Numbered from the stretch's first letter, positions 25,158-34,594 are shown. The stretch is DNA of 40,458 nt from M2408 sp040386975 (GCA_040386975.1 JAZKEO010000033.1:1-40458), one strand, 5' to 3'. Notes: a model not told the origin generated them from the letters alone. A program made the numbers and translations.

Positions 25158-25187
25158 GGCTCGAAATTAACTAAAAAAAAGATTAAA

Positions 25188-26141
25188 ATGTCAGTATATT
25201 TAGATTTTGAAGAACCTATAAAAGCATTGGAGGAACAAATTGTTCAAACGAAAGAAATTGGTGAAACAACAGAAGTTGATGTCAACGATACAATTTTAGC
25301 TCTTGAAAAAAAATTAGCTGATAAAACAAAAGAAATTTTCTCTGGATTAACTCCATGGCAACGTGTTCAGTTGTCAAGACATCCAGATAGACCGTATTCG
25401 TTAGCATATATTAATGCTGTTTCCGAAAATACTTTTCAGGAATTACATGGTGATAGAAACGTGAAAGACGACAAAGCGATGATTGGTGGTTTTGGTTCAT
25501 TAGACGGAGAAACAGTCATGTTTATTGGTCAGCAGAAAGGAATCAATACCAAAATGCGTCAGTTTAGAAATTTTGGTATGCCAAATCCAGAAGGATATAG
25601 AAAAGCTTTGCGTTTGATGAAGTTGGCAGAAAAATTTGATAAGCCAATTGTTACTTTTATTGATACTCCAGGAGCTTTTCCAGGTTTGGAAGCTGAAGAA
25701 AGAGGTCAAGGTGAAGCGATTGCACGTAACATTTACGAAATGATGCGTTTAAAAGTTCCAGTAATTTGTATCATTATTGGTGAAGGTGCTTCTGGTGGAG
25801 CTTTGGGTATTGGTGTTGGTGATAAAGTTGTTATGCTTGAAAACACATGGTATTCTGTAATTTCTCCTGAATCTTGTTCATCAATCTTATGGCGTTCTTG
25901 GGATTTCAAAGAAATCGCAGCTGATGCCTTGAAATTGACTTCTACAGATATGAAGAAAAACAAACTTGTTGATGATGTTATCAAAGAACCTTTGAATGGT
26001 GCTCACAGAAACCAAGAAGAAATGTTTGGCATTGTGAAAAAGTACTTAAAAACGACAATCAAAGATTTAAAAGCCATTAAAACGGAAGATAGAATTACTC
26101 AACGTATTGATAAATTCTGTGAAATGGGAGTTTGGGAATAA
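25188..26141 (+). CDS. accA: acetyl-CoA carboxylase carboxyltransferase subunit alpha
   Basis: A 317-residue cytoplasmic subunit. With AccD it transfers the carboxyl group from carboxybiotin-AccB to acetyl-CoA, the first committed step of fatty acid synthesis. Family signatures: the N-terminal LDFEEPIKALEEQI helix, LSRHPDRPYSLAYI, FQELHGDRNVKDDKAMIGGFG, FIGQQKGINTKMRQFRNFGMPNPEGYRKALRLMKLAEKF, PIVTFIDTPGAFPGLEAEERGQGEAIARN, IIGEGASGGALGIGVGD and the YSVISPESCSSILW loop. The length equals that of other bacterial AccA proteins. accD and the biotin carboxylase genes are not in this window. A dispersed repeat and then a strong bidirectional terminator follow. Confidence 0.97.
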   Translation: MSVYLDFEEPIKALEEQIVQTKEIGETTEVDVNDTILALEKKLADKTKEIFSGLTPWQRVQLSRHPDRPYSLAYINAVSENTFQELHGDRNVKDDKAMIGGFGSLDGETVMFIGQQKGINTKMRQFRNFGMPNPEGYRKALRLMKLAEKFDKPIVTFIDTPGAFPGLEAEERGQGEAIARNIYEMMRLKVPVICIIIGEGASGGALGIGVGDKVVMLENTWYSVISPESCSSILWRSWDFKEIAADALKLTSTDMKKNKLVDDVIKEPLNGAHRNQEEMFGIVKKYLKTTIKDLKAIKTEDRITQRIDKFCEMGVWE

Positions 26142-26145
26142 TTTT

Positions 26146-26203
26146 TAGAGTGAAAAATTTTAGAGTGAAAAATGAAGAGTGAAAAGTTAAAAGTGATTTT
26201 TCA
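26146..26203 (+). repeat. purine-rich dispersed repeat, copy 4
   Basis: Two tandem TTTAGAGTGAAAAAT units, then GAAGAGTGAAAAGTTAAAAG. It starts 5 bases after the accA stop, in the same sense as accA. Confidence 0.7.
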
Positions 26204-26215
26204 TTAAAAAATAAA

Positions 26216-26250
26216 AAAATGGCTGTTTAGATACTCTAAACAGCCATTTT
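26216..26250. terminator. bidirectional terminator between accA and the kinase-like gene
   Basis: A perfect 15-bp stem (AAAATGGCTGTTTAG / CTAAACAGCCATTTT) with loop ATACT. An A-run before and TTTT within give a terminator in both directions, between convergent genes. Confidence 0.88.
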
Positions 26251-26253
26251 AAA

Positions 26254-27102
26254 TTATATAAGATCTTTTAAGTGATATTGAATTAATCCATCAATAGGTT
26301 TTTGAATGATTTTTCCAATTTTAACATTCATTTCATCTGCCACATTTTGAAGTTCCTCTTTGAAAAAATAAGCAATTGAACCAATGAAATTTACGTCAAC
26401 TTGTCTATGGTTCGAAAAAGCACAAACGTGAATTTCGATAAACTTCATCATGCCATCAAAAATCATTTTTTTGAAAAAATCTTCCTTATGATGTTTGACA
26501 ATAAATTTCATAAAAGAAGCTAAATAAACATTTGCATTTGGCAATTTATATACATTGTCAATAATTTGATTTTTATCTAAATTAAATTCAAGTAAAAAAT
26601 CACTTTCAATATTTTTTGGTAATTTTTTGTATAAGAAACTAGACAATAATTGTTTTCCAAAATAACTTCCACTTGCTTCATCTCCTAAAATATAACCTAA
26701 AGCAGGATTTTGTTGTGACAGATTCACACCATCAAAAAAGCAAGAATTTGAACCCGTACCTAAGATACAAGCAATGATAGGTTTTCCAGAATAACAAGCT
26801 AAAGCGGCTGCTAACAAATCATGTTCTACGCTAATTTTAGCATGAATAAATATTTTTCTGAAAGCATTTTCTACGATTAGTGTTTTTTCTGGACTCGAAC
26901 AACCAGCGCCATAAAAATAAACTGATTTAACATCTTTTGAAATCGCTAATAGTTCACTATTTAAAGCAATTTCTTCATAAATCATCTTTTCATCGTGGAA
27001 AAGAGGATTAAACCCTTTTGTTGAAAAGAATTGTTCTTCTTTATTTCTCTCTAATAAAACCCAATCACTTTTAGTAGAACCACTATCAATTATTAAAATC
27101 AT
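26254..27102 (-). CDS. BadF/BadG-type ATPase, N-acetylglucosamine kinase-like
   Basis: 282 residues from ATG 27102 (MILIIDSGSTKSDWVLLER). A frame from 27135 would overlap the upstream gene by 23 bases, whereas 27102 leaves a 10-base gap. The ASKHA fold shows as phosphate-1 DSGSTKSDW (residues 6-14), FYGAGCSS, phosphate-2-like CILGTGSNSCFFDG, and GYILGDEASGSYFGKQLL with a conserved Asp/Glu. Relatives include eukaryotic NAGK-like sugar kinases and Bacteroidota proteins annotated as N-acetylglucosamine kinase. Phosphorylation of an amino sugar recycled from cell wall is plausible but unproven. It is probably co-transcribed with the small secreted protein just upstream. Confidence 0.82.
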   Translation of the reverse strand: MILIIDSGSTKSDWVLLERNKEEQFFSTKGFNPLFHDEKMIYEEIALNSELLAISKDVKSVYFYGAGCSSPEKTLIVENAFRKIFIHAKISVEHDLLAAALACYSGKPIIACILGTGSNSCFFDGVNLSQQNPALGYILGDEASGSYFGKQLLSSFLYKKLPKNIESDFLLEFNLDKNQIIDNVYKLPNANVYLASFMKFIVKHHKEDFFKKMIFDGMMKFIEIHVCAFSNHRQVDVNFIGSIAYFFKEELQNVADEMNVKIGKIIQKPIDGLIQYHLKDLI

Positions 27103-27112
27103 ACCTGAATAC

Positions 27113-27637
27113 TTATTCGTAACGAATCCCATCAAAAAACATATTTCTAATGTTCAAATTAGGATATTCTTCTTTTCCATAAATAAAATAAACTGTCAAA
27201 TGATTGGTATTAATCCAACCTTTTAGTTGATATTTATTTTTAGCTTCATCTTCACAATAATCAATTACACCGTGTGTTTTTGGATTTGATTCTAAAAAAT
27301 GTCCACGACCATAACCAACCGATTGTGTTATATTAAATTGTGTCTTTAAAAAATCTAAATAGCTAATTAAAAGTGCTTCTTGTTCTAAAGAATCAATTAT
27401 TGGCTCAGAAAAATCGACTTGAAGCATCATAAATTCGTGTTCTCCAATTGTTTCTTCAAAAGTATAAATAACAGAACTATCTTCTGAAAAAGAAGTTGTA
27501 AATTGAGGATTTTGACTCGGTAAATATGCCCAAGAACTTGAATTTCCAATCTTACTTTTTGTAAAGCGTGGAATTTTTGTATTTTGAGAGAATACTGTTG
27601 TAGCAAACAAAAAGATAAAAAGAATTAATTTTTTCAT
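27113..27637 (-). CDS. exported protein of unknown function
   Basis: 174 residues with a signal peptide (MKKLILFIFLFATTVFSQ). The mature part begins NTKIPRFTKSKIGNSSSWAYLPSQ. It has alternating strands and one long helix (EPIIDSLEQEALLISYLDFLKTQFNI), then GYGRGHFLESNPKTHGVIDYCEDEAKNKYQLKGWINTNHLTVYFIYG. The layout resembles small exported alpha/beta proteins, but I recognise no family and see no catalytic motif. It is the first gene of a two-gene unit with the kinase-like ATPase 10 bases downstream. It is separated from the TPR gene upstream by a terminator. Confidence 0.65.
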   Translation of the reverse strand: MKKLILFIFLFATTVFSQNTKIPRFTKSKIGNSSSWAYLPSQNPQFTTSFSEDSSVIYTFEETIGEHEFMMLQVDFSEPIIDSLEQEALLISYLDFLKTQFNITQSVGYGRGHFLESNPKTHGVIDYCEDEAKNKYQLKGWINTNHLTVYFIYGKEEYPNLNIRNMFFDGIRYE

Positions 27638-27653
27638 AATATAAAGGTATAAA

Positions 27654-27686
27654 AAAAGCTTTATTCATTTTCAGAATAAAGCTTTT
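27654..27686 (-). terminator. intrinsic terminator after the TPR gene
   Basis: A 13-bp perfect stem (AAAAGCTTTATTC / GAATAAAGCTTTT) with a 7-base loop. On the minus strand it is followed by a T-run (27651-27657). It is 126 bases after the TPR gene stop; the long 3' untranslated stretch 27687-27812 holds nothing else I can name. Confidence 0.75.
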
Positions 27687-27812
27687 AATTTTTTTTGAAA
27701 TTTAGCATTTAAGGACGAGGTTACATATTTTTCAAATTTTGAGTTTACATCAAGTAAATGATAAATTATAAAAATTTGTAATAACGAAGTAATTGAATGC
27801 TAAAATCAAAAA

Positions 27813-29015
27813 TTACTTGATTGCGTCAGCTCGTTTTTTGTACTCCAAAGCTTTATCCGTATTTTTCAAACTTTTATTGATTTGAAATAAAATCGTTAAT
27901 ACTTCTTTGTCATTTGGATTTTTCAAAATATAAGCCTCCAATGGAATCAATGATTTTTTGTAATATTCATCACTTTGAGCCATCAAAACATCGTAGTTTT
28001 TATCTCCAATTTTCAAACGAGAAGCTTCTACTTTGATGTTACTTGCAACACCAACCAAGTGAGCACCTAATTGATATTGTGCATCAGCATAGTTTGGATC
28101 TAATTCAATTGCTTTATTTAAAGCTGCTTCCGCTTTGTCGTTTTGTTTTAAATCAATGTAAATCGTTCCAATAACATAATACAATTGTTTGTTTTTTGGA
28201 TCAGCAGCAATTGCTTCTTGAAGATTTTTTTCAGCTTCTTCAGAATTCCCCTCATCAATTGAAGTATTCACCAATTCCAACAACATTCCTTTGTCTGAAG
28301 GATACAATTTTCTTCCTTTTGCAATCAAATCTTTCGCTTCTTGCGTTTTTTTATCTTTTCTCAAAGCATTTGAAGCCATAGAATAAATCTCAGGAACTTT
28401 GTAACCAATTTCAGCACATTTCACGTAACTTTCAGCAGCAAGTGAATTTTTACCAGCTTTTTCAGCACAAATACCTGTATTGAAAATCGACAAACTATCC
28501 ACCATATTGATTGCATCAGATAATTTCACTTGAACCGAATAGATTTCCAAAGCTTCATCAAATTTATTAGCTGTATAAAGCATTCCTGTGAATTTTTCCA
28601 ATTCCATTTTTTTATTAAAAACAGCATCTTTAATTTCACCATCAAACTTATCATTTACAGCATATCCTTTTTTAAAGGACGAAATTGAAACCTCCATAGC
28701 ATCTTCTCCGGCTAATTTCATGAAGTTTGTATCTGCTGTCATCATTCCGACAGAGATGAAATTGTAATAAATTTCACCTTTATAATATAAAGTTTTAGAA
28801 CTTTCTTTTGTATCAGCATGCGCCGAAGCAATGTCAATCGATTCTTTAGCTTTCGTCAATTTTTTCTTAGCTAATTCAAAATCGCCTTTCATCATGGCTT
28901 CACCATATTGTCTAAATTCAAGTGCAGCCGATGTTTCAACCGACTTTTGAGAAAAAACAGAAGTCGAAATCAAACTCCCTGCTACAAGTGTTAAACTTAA
29001 AATTTTACTTTTCAT
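27813..29015 (-). CDS. exported tetratricopeptide repeat protein
   Basis: 400 residues with a signal peptide (MKSKILSLTLVAGSLISTSVFSQ). The rest is helical. Several TPR units are visible: FRQYGEAMMKGDFELAKKKLTKAKESI near the N-terminus, DSLSIFNTGICAEKAGKNSLAAESYVKCAEIG, then the best units, AEKNLQEAIAADPKNKQLYYVIGTIYIDLKQNDKAEAALNKAIELDPNYADAQYQLG (about 260-318). These are followed by a long helix with 'DEYYKKSLIPLEAYILKNPNDKEVLTILFQI'. TPR proteins are periplasmic scaffolds; the partner is not indicated by context. It lies downstream of gyrA on the same strand, but about 200 bases and a palindrome separate them. Confidence 0.85.
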   Translation of the reverse strand: MKSKILSLTLVAGSLISTSVFSQKSVETSAALEFRQYGEAMMKGDFELAKKKLTKAKESIDIASAHADTKESSKTLYYKGEIYYNFISVGMMTADTNFMKLAGEDAMEVSISSFKKGYAVNDKFDGEIKDAVFNKKMELEKFTGMLYTANKFDEALEIYSVQVKLSDAINMVDSLSIFNTGICAEKAGKNSLAAESYVKCAEIGYKVPEIYSMASNALRKDKKTQEAKDLIAKGRKLYPSDKGMLLELVNTSIDEGNSEEAEKNLQEAIAADPKNKQLYYVIGTIYIDLKQNDKAEAALNKAIELDPNYADAQYQLGAHLVGVASNIKVEASRLKIGDKNYDVLMAQSDEYYKKSLIPLEAYILKNPNDKEVLTILFQINKSLKNTDKALEYKKRADAIK

Positions 29016-29158
29016 TTTTACTTTAATTTTATTTTTTACCGATTTAAACTTAGATGCAATTTTAAATCATTTTCCATAAATTTCTTTTTCCAAGATTAGT
29101 TTTGTCATGGTTTTTAAACAAAAACACACGCCAAAACTGAATTTTTTAATATTTTATT

Positions 29159-29180
29159 GCGACGGATTAAAATCCGTCGC
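29159..29180. repeat. REP-like palindrome
   Basis: GCGACGGATT, AA, AATCCGTCGC: perfect 10-bp arms with a 2-base centre, much GC-richer than the surroundings. It lies 38 bases downstream of gyrA and may serve as its terminator. From memory, near-identical palindromes are dispersed in Bacteroidota and other phyla. The rest of 29016-29218 shows nothing else. Confidence 0.6.
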
Positions 29181-29218
29181 TACAAATATTTTTCTAAAAA
29201 GAATTAGAAATGTTGATA

Positions 29219-31852
29219 TTAATCTTCGTCATTAGAATCATCCTCTTCAGAATCTTCCTCGTCGTCAATTATTTCGTCATCTTCCTCTTCTTCCTCTTGG
29301 ATTGAAGCATCTCCATCAGTGTTTTCAATTTCCGTGCCAATTTCTAAAGTTGGACTATCCAAAACTTCTGCCAAATCGTCTTCTTCTTCCTCGTCGTTTC
29401 TTGGAACACGAGCAACAGCAGCGATTTCAGCAGTTCCTTTCAAGTTGATTAAGCGAACTCCTTGAGCAGATCTTCCCATCACACGAATTACATCCATGTG
29501 CATACGAATGGTAATTCCACTTTTTGTTATAATCATTAAATCATCTTCATCAGTAACCGTTTTGATAGATAAAAGTGGTCCTGTTTTATCAGTAATGTTA
29601 ATTGTTCTAACACCTTTTCCACCTCTATTTGTTACTCTGTAAACTGGTTCACCATCTTCAGGATCATTCAAATAAGAACGTTTTCCGTAACCTTTTTCTG
29701 AAACCACTAAAATTGTTTCAGAGTTATCTTTTACGCAAATCATACCTACAACAGCATCTGTCTCATCTTTCAAACGAACAGCTCTAACTCCAGAAGCATT
29801 TCTTCCCATCGGACGAACTTTTGCTTCGTTGAATCGAATTGCACGACCAGCTTTAGTTGCCAACAACATTTCGTTTGTTCCATCTGTTAAACGAGCTTCT
29901 AACAATTCATCATTTTCACGAATTGTAATAGCATTGATACCGTTTGTTCTTGGTTTTGAATAAGCTGTTAAAGAAGTTTTCTTGATGATACCTTCTTTAG
30001 TACACATAACGATGAAGTTATTAGCACAGTATTCTTTATCCGTTAAATCTTGAACTTTTACGTAAGCTTTCACTTTATCGTCTTGTCCAATATTCAATAA
30101 ATTTTGAATTGCTCTTCCTTTTGCTAATTTATTTCCTTCAGGAATTTCATAAACACGCATCCAGAAACATCTTCCTTTTTCTGTGAAGATTAATAAGTAA
30201 TTGTGATTTGTGGCAACAAATAAATGTTCTAAGAAATCTTTATCACGTGTTGTAGAACCTTTAGAGCCCATTCCACCACGATTTTGAACTTTGTATTCAG
30301 ATAAACTTGTACGTTTAATATATCCAGCATGAGAAATTGTAATAATTACTTCTTCATCAGGAATTAAATCTTCCATACGCATTTCACTAGCCGCATATTC
30401 AATTCTTGAACGACGAGCATCACCGTATTTATCTTTTACATAAATCAATTCATCTTTAATAATTTGAACTCTTCTGTGTTCATGCTCTAAAATATCTTTC
30501 AAATCAGCGATTAAAAGCATCAATTCAGCATATTCTCCACGTAATTTATCTTGCTCAAGACCTGTTAAATGTCTCAAACGCATTTCAACAATCGCACGAG
30601 CTTGAAGATCAGATAAAGCAAAACGCGTCATTAAGTTTTCACGTGCTTCGTCTGGACTTTTAGAAGCTCTAATAATTTGAATTACCTCATCAATATTATC
30701 AGATGCAATAATTAAACCTTCTAAGATATGAGCTCTTTCTTCCGCTTTTCTTAAATCAAATTTAGATCTTCGGATGACAACCTCATGTCTAAATTTAATA
30801 AAATTATGAATTAAATCTTTTAAATTTAACATTTGAGGTCTTCCATCAACCAAACAAATATTATTTGTTGAAAAAGAAGTTTGTAAAGCTGTGAACTTAT
30901 ATAATTTATTTAAAACAACATTTGAAATTGCATCACGTTTAAGTTCGTAGACAATTCTCATCCCTGTTCTATCTGACTCATCTCTAATATCAGATATTCC
31001 TTCAATTTTTTTATCGTTAACTAAATCAGCCGTTTTTTTAATTAATTCTGATTTATTAACTTGATAGGGAATTTCTGTAACAATAATTTGCTCACGACCA
31101 TTTGATTCTTCAATCTCAGCTTTTGCACGCATTACAATTCTACCACGACCAGTCAATAAAGCTTCACGAACACCTTCGTATCCATAAATGATTCCTCCAG
31201 TAGGGAAATCGGGAGCCTTAACATATTGCAATAAATCTTCACATTCGATTTCAGGATTTTCCAAATATGCAATACAACCATCAACAACCTCAGAAAGATT
31301 ATGAGGAGCCATATTTGTTGCCATACCTACAGCGATTCCAGAAGCACCATTTACAAGTAAATTTGGAATTTTTGAAGGTAAAACACTTGGTTCTGTTAAA
31401 CTATCATCAAAATTTGGTTTGAAATCAACTGTTTCTTTTTCCAAATCATCAAGCATGTCCTCAGCGATTTTTCTCAAACGTGCTTCGGTGTAACGCATTG
31501 CAGCTGGACTATCGCCATCAACTGAACCAAAGTTACCTTGTCCGTCAACCAAAGGATAACGTAAAGACCAATGTTGAGCCATACGAACCATCGTGTCATA
31601 AACAGAACTATCACCGTGTGGGTGATACTTTCCTAATACTTCCCCAACGATTCTCGCTGATTTCTTATGCGGTCTATTTGAGTAAACACCCAAATCTTGC
31701 ATACCATACAAAACTCTTCTGTGAACAGGTTTAAAACCATCTCTCACATCTGGTAATGCTCTTGAAACGATTACAGACATTGAATAATCAATGTAAGCTG
31801 CTTTCATTTCATCTTCAATGTTAATTTGAATTATTTTTTCTCCTTCTGCCAT
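29219..31852 (-). CDS. gyrA: DNA gyrase subunit A
   Basis: 877 residues. The N-terminal breakage-reunion domain has the catalytic tyrosine Y121 in AAMRYTEARL and the quinolone region HPHGDSSVYDTMVRMAQ. Residues equivalent to E. coli S83 and D87 are S82 and D86, the quinolone-sensitive state. The C-terminal beta-pinwheel contains NRGGKGVRTI, matching the GyrA box that enables DNA wrapping and favouring GyrA over ParC. The last 60 or so residues are extremely acidic (runs of E and D). Such a tail tunes gyrase activity in E. coli. With GyrB (not here) it introduces negative supercoils. It is divergent from clpC over a 225-base region. Confidence 0.96.
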   Translation of the reverse strand: MAEGEKIIQINIEDEMKAAYIDYSMSVIVSRALPDVRDGFKPVHRRVLYGMQDLGVYSNRPHKKSARIVGEVLGKYHPHGDSSVYDTMVRMAQHWSLRYPLVDGQGNFGSVDGDSPAAMRYTEARLRKIAEDMLDDLEKETVDFKPNFDDSLTEPSVLPSKIPNLLVNGASGIAVGMATNMAPHNLSEVVDGCIAYLENPEIECEDLLQYVKAPDFPTGGIIYGYEGVREALLTGRGRIVMRAKAEIEESNGREQIIVTEIPYQVNKSELIKKTADLVNDKKIEGISDIRDESDRTGMRIVYELKRDAISNVVLNKLYKFTALQTSFSTNNICLVDGRPQMLNLKDLIHNFIKFRHEVVIRRSKFDLRKAEERAHILEGLIIASDNIDEVIQIIRASKSPDEARENLMTRFALSDLQARAIVEMRLRHLTGLEQDKLRGEYAELMLLIADLKDILEHEHRRVQIIKDELIYVKDKYGDARRSRIEYAASEMRMEDLIPDEEVIITISHAGYIKRTSLSEYKVQNRGGMGSKGSTTRDKDFLEHLFVATNHNYLLIFTEKGRCFWMRVYEIPEGNKLAKGRAIQNLLNIGQDDKVKAYVKVQDLTDKEYCANNFIVMCTKEGIIKKTSLTAYSKPRTNGINAITIRENDELLEARLTDGTNEMLLATKAGRAIRFNEAKVRPMGRNASGVRAVRLKDETDAVVGMICVKDNSETILVVSEKGYGKRSYLNDPEDGEPVYRVTNRGGKGVRTINITDKTGPLLSIKTVTDEDDLMIITKSGITIRMHMDVIRVMGRSAQGVRLINLKGTAEIAAVARVPRNDEEEEDDLAEVLDSPTLEIGTEIENTDGDASIQEEEEEDDEIIDDEEDSEEDDSNDED

Positions 31853-32023
31853 ATTGTCATTTATATCTTTTCTGCATAAAAATTGCTACTATTGTTTTCA
31901 AGAATAGCAAGGGTCGAAATTAGTCAATTTGGAGCGATTAGAAATGAAGTAATTTTCCTTTTTACTAACAAATTAGTGTGGAAAATTGCCTTTTTTGGCG
32001 AGTTATTAACAATTTAATTAAAT

Positions 32024-32031
32024 TATATTTG
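32024..32031 (+). promoter_or_regulatory. -7 promoter element TATATTTG for clpC
   Basis: A perfect TAnnTTTG, 46 bases before the clpC ATG. A TTTTTTGG at 31991-31998 is a possible but distant -33 element. AAAGAAAGAAAGAA just before the ATG is purine-rich. Confidence 0.5.
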
Positions 32032-32077
32032 TCCTTGTAATAAAAAAATGGTTATTTAGCCACAAAGAAAGAAAGAA

Positions 32078-34594
32078 ATGGAAGCAAAATTTTCACCCAG
32101 AGTTAAAGATGTCATTGCATTTAGCAAAGAAGAAGCAACTCGTTTGGGAAACGATTATATTGGAGTTGAACATTTATTATTAGGTTTGATTCGAGAAGGC
32201 TCAGGAAAAGGAATTCGTATTTTAAATGAATTTTCATTAAATTTGAGTCAAATTAGAACAGAGATTGAAGCAGGTTTAAATAAAAGTTTCAATCCAAGTT
32301 CAAACGCTGCATCAAATATTCCTTTGGTTAAACAAGCTGAAAAAGTCCTAAAAATGACTTACTTGGAAGCTAAATTGTTTAAAAGTGGAATGATTGGAAC
32401 AGAACATTTATTATTGTCTATTTTAAAAAATGAAGACAGTGCCGCTTGTGCCATTTTAAATAAATATGGCATTATTTACGAAAATGCAAAAGACGAATTA
32501 GAAAACATGATTGAAGAAAACCACTTACCAAAATCTGAGTTTCCTGGTTCACAAGATGACGAAGGAGAAAACTTCAGTGCTGCGCAGAAAAAATCTGCCG
32601 ATCCAAAATCAAAAACTCCTGTTTTAGATAATTTCGGAAGAGATTTAACTAAAATGGCTGAATTAGGCAAATTAGACCCAATTGTTGGTCGTGAAAAAGA
32701 AATTGAACGCGTAAGTCAAATTCTTTCTCGAAGAAAGAAAAATAACCCTATTTTAATTGGTGAACCTGGTGTTGGTAAAAGTGCCATTGCCGAAGGTTTA
32801 GCTTTGAGAATTGTGCAACGAAAAGTGTCACGCATCTTATTTAATAAGCGTATCATTTCACTTGATTTAGCTTCACTTGTTGCCGGAACAAAATACCGTG
32901 GACAGTTTGAAGAACGTATGAAAGCAGTAATGCAGGAAATTGAAAAAAATCCTGACGTAATTCTTTTTATTGATGAAATTCACACAATTATTGGTGCTGG
33001 AGGCGCAAGCGGTTCGTTAGATGCATCTAACATGTTCAAACCAGCTTTGGCTCGAGGAGAAATGCAAGCAATTGGAGCTACAACATTGGATGAATACCGT
33101 CAATACATTGAGAAAGATGGAGCTTTAGAAAGACGCTTTCAAAAAGTTTTGATTGAGCCAACATCTGTTAGTGAAACAATCCAAATTTTGAATAACATCA
33201 AAGAAAAATACGAAGAGCATCACATGGTTACTTTTACTCCTGAAGCAATTGAAGCTTGTGTAAAATTAACTGATAGATATATTTCGGATAGACATCTTCC
33301 AGACAAAGCAATCGATGCGATGGATGAAGTTGGATCAAGAGTTCATATCACGAACATTAATGTTCCAAAAGAAATCTTAGATATTGAATCAAAAATTGAA
33401 GCTATTAATATTGAAAAAGCAAATGTTATTAAGCAAGCTAAATATGAAGAAGCAGCAATTTTAAGAGATGACGAACGCAAACTTCAAGATCAATTAGAAA
33501 TTGAAAAAAAGAAATGGGAAGATGACAGCAAAGCAAAACGTGTTCAAGTAACTGAAGACAATGTTGCTGAAGTTGTTTCCATGATGTGTGGAATACCTGT
33601 TACACGTATTGCTCAGAAAGAAAGCGGAAAACTTGTTCACATGGGCGAGGAACTTCGTGGAAAAGTTATCGGACAAGATGAAGCAGTTGAAAAAGTTGTT
33701 AAAGCGATTCAACGTAACAGAGCGGGCTTAAAAGATCCGAACAAGCCAATCGGTTCGTTTTTCTTTTTAGGACCAACAGGGGTCGGAAAAACACAATTAG
33801 CGAAGGTTTTATCTCGTTACTTATTCGACACTGAGGATTCTTTAATCAGAATTGACATGTCTGAATACATGGAGAAATTCTCAATTTCAAGATTAGTCGG
33901 AGCACCTCCAGGATATGTTGGATATGAAGAAGGTGGACAATTGACTGAAAAAGTTAGAAGAAAACCGTATGCAATCATTTTGTTAGATGAAATCGAAAAA
34001 GCTCATCCAGATGTATTTAATTTGTTGTTGCAAGTTTTAGACGATGGTCACATGACTGATGGTTTGGGTAGAAAAATTGATTTCAAGAACACAATTATTA
34101 TCATGACTTCAAACATTGGAGCAAGACAATTAGCTGAATTTGGAACAGGAGTTGGTTTTGGAACTAAAACTCAAAACGAGCAAAAAGAAGAAAATTCAAA
34201 GGTTGTCATTCAAAATGCTTTACGTAAAGCTTTCGCTCCAGAGTTTCTGAATCGTGTGGACGATATGATTATGTTTAAATCTTTATCTAGAGAAAGTATC
34301 TACAGTATTATCGATTTAGAGCTACAAAATCTTTATGGAAGAATCAACGATTTAGGTTACCAAATCGAAATGTCTGACAAAGCAAAAGATTTCATTGTTG
34401 ACAAAGGATATGATGAGAAATTTGGTGCTAGACCTTTAAAAAGAGCAATTCAGAAATACATTGAAGATCCACTAGCTGAAGAGATTATTAAATCAAATCT
34501 TCAAGAAGGAGATAAAATTTCAATGGATATTACAGAAGGTTCTGAAATGTTGACTGTGAGTATCCAAAAAGGTAAAACTAAGACCAAGTCTTAA
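32078..34594 (+). CDS. clpC: ATP-dependent Clp protease ATP-binding subunit ClpC
   Basis: 838 residues. Two Clp_N repeats (about 1-150) precede the first AAA+ module with Walker A GEPGVGKS (228-235) and Walker B ILFIDEIHTI. A middle domain contains the UVR-like KYEEAAILRDDERKLQDQLEIEKKKWEDD that distinguishes ClpC from ClpA. The second AAA+ module has GPTGVGKTQLAK and IILLDEIEKAHPD. The C-terminal ClpB_D2-small domain follows. ClpC unfolds substrates for ClpP, which is not in this window. The linker at 152-180 is low-complexity. It is monocistronic, with its own promoter and a strong terminator. No CtsR-type operator is evident. Confidence 0.95.
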   Translation: MEAKFSPRVKDVIAFSKEEATRLGNDYIGVEHLLLGLIREGSGKGIRILNEFSLNLSQIRTEIEAGLNKSFNPSSNAASNIPLVKQAEKVLKMTYLEAKLFKSGMIGTEHLLLSILKNEDSAACAILNKYGIIYENAKDELENMIEENHLPKSEFPGSQDDEGENFSAAQKKSADPKSKTPVLDNFGRDLTKMAELGKLDPIVGREKEIERVSQILSRRKKNNPILIGEPGVGKSAIAEGLALRIVQRKVSRILFNKRIISLDLASLVAGTKYRGQFEERMKAVMQEIEKNPDVILFIDEIHTIIGAGGASGSLDASNMFKPALARGEMQAIGATTLDEYRQYIEKDGALERRFQKVLIEPTSVSETIQILNNIKEKYEEHHMVTFTPEAIEACVKLTDRYISDRHLPDKAIDAMDEVGSRVHITNINVPKEILDIESKIEAINIEKANVIKQAKYEEAAILRDDERKLQDQLEIEKKKWEDDSKAKRVQVTEDNVAEVVSMMCGIPVTRIAQKESGKLVHMGEELRGKVIGQDEAVEKVVKAIQRNRAGLKDPNKPIGSFFFLGPTGVGKTQLAKVLSRYLFDTEDSLIRIDMSEYMEKFSISRLVGAPPGYVGYEEGGQLTEKVRRKPYAIILLDEIEKAHPDVFNLLLQVLDDGHMTDGLGRKIDFKNTIIIMTSNIGARQLAEFGTGVGFGTKTQNEQKEENSKVVIQNALRKAFAPEFLNRVDDMIMFKSLSRESIYSIIDLELQNLYGRINDLGYQIEMSDKAKDFIVDKGYDEKFGARPLKRAIQKYIEDPLAEEIIKSNLQEGDKISMDITEGSEMLTVSIQKGKTKTKS

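Noticed and set aside
31853..32077. Heat-shock operator (CIRCE or CtsR-type) in the gyrA/clpC region
   Set aside because: No inverted GCACTC/GAGTGC or CtsR heptad repeat is present.
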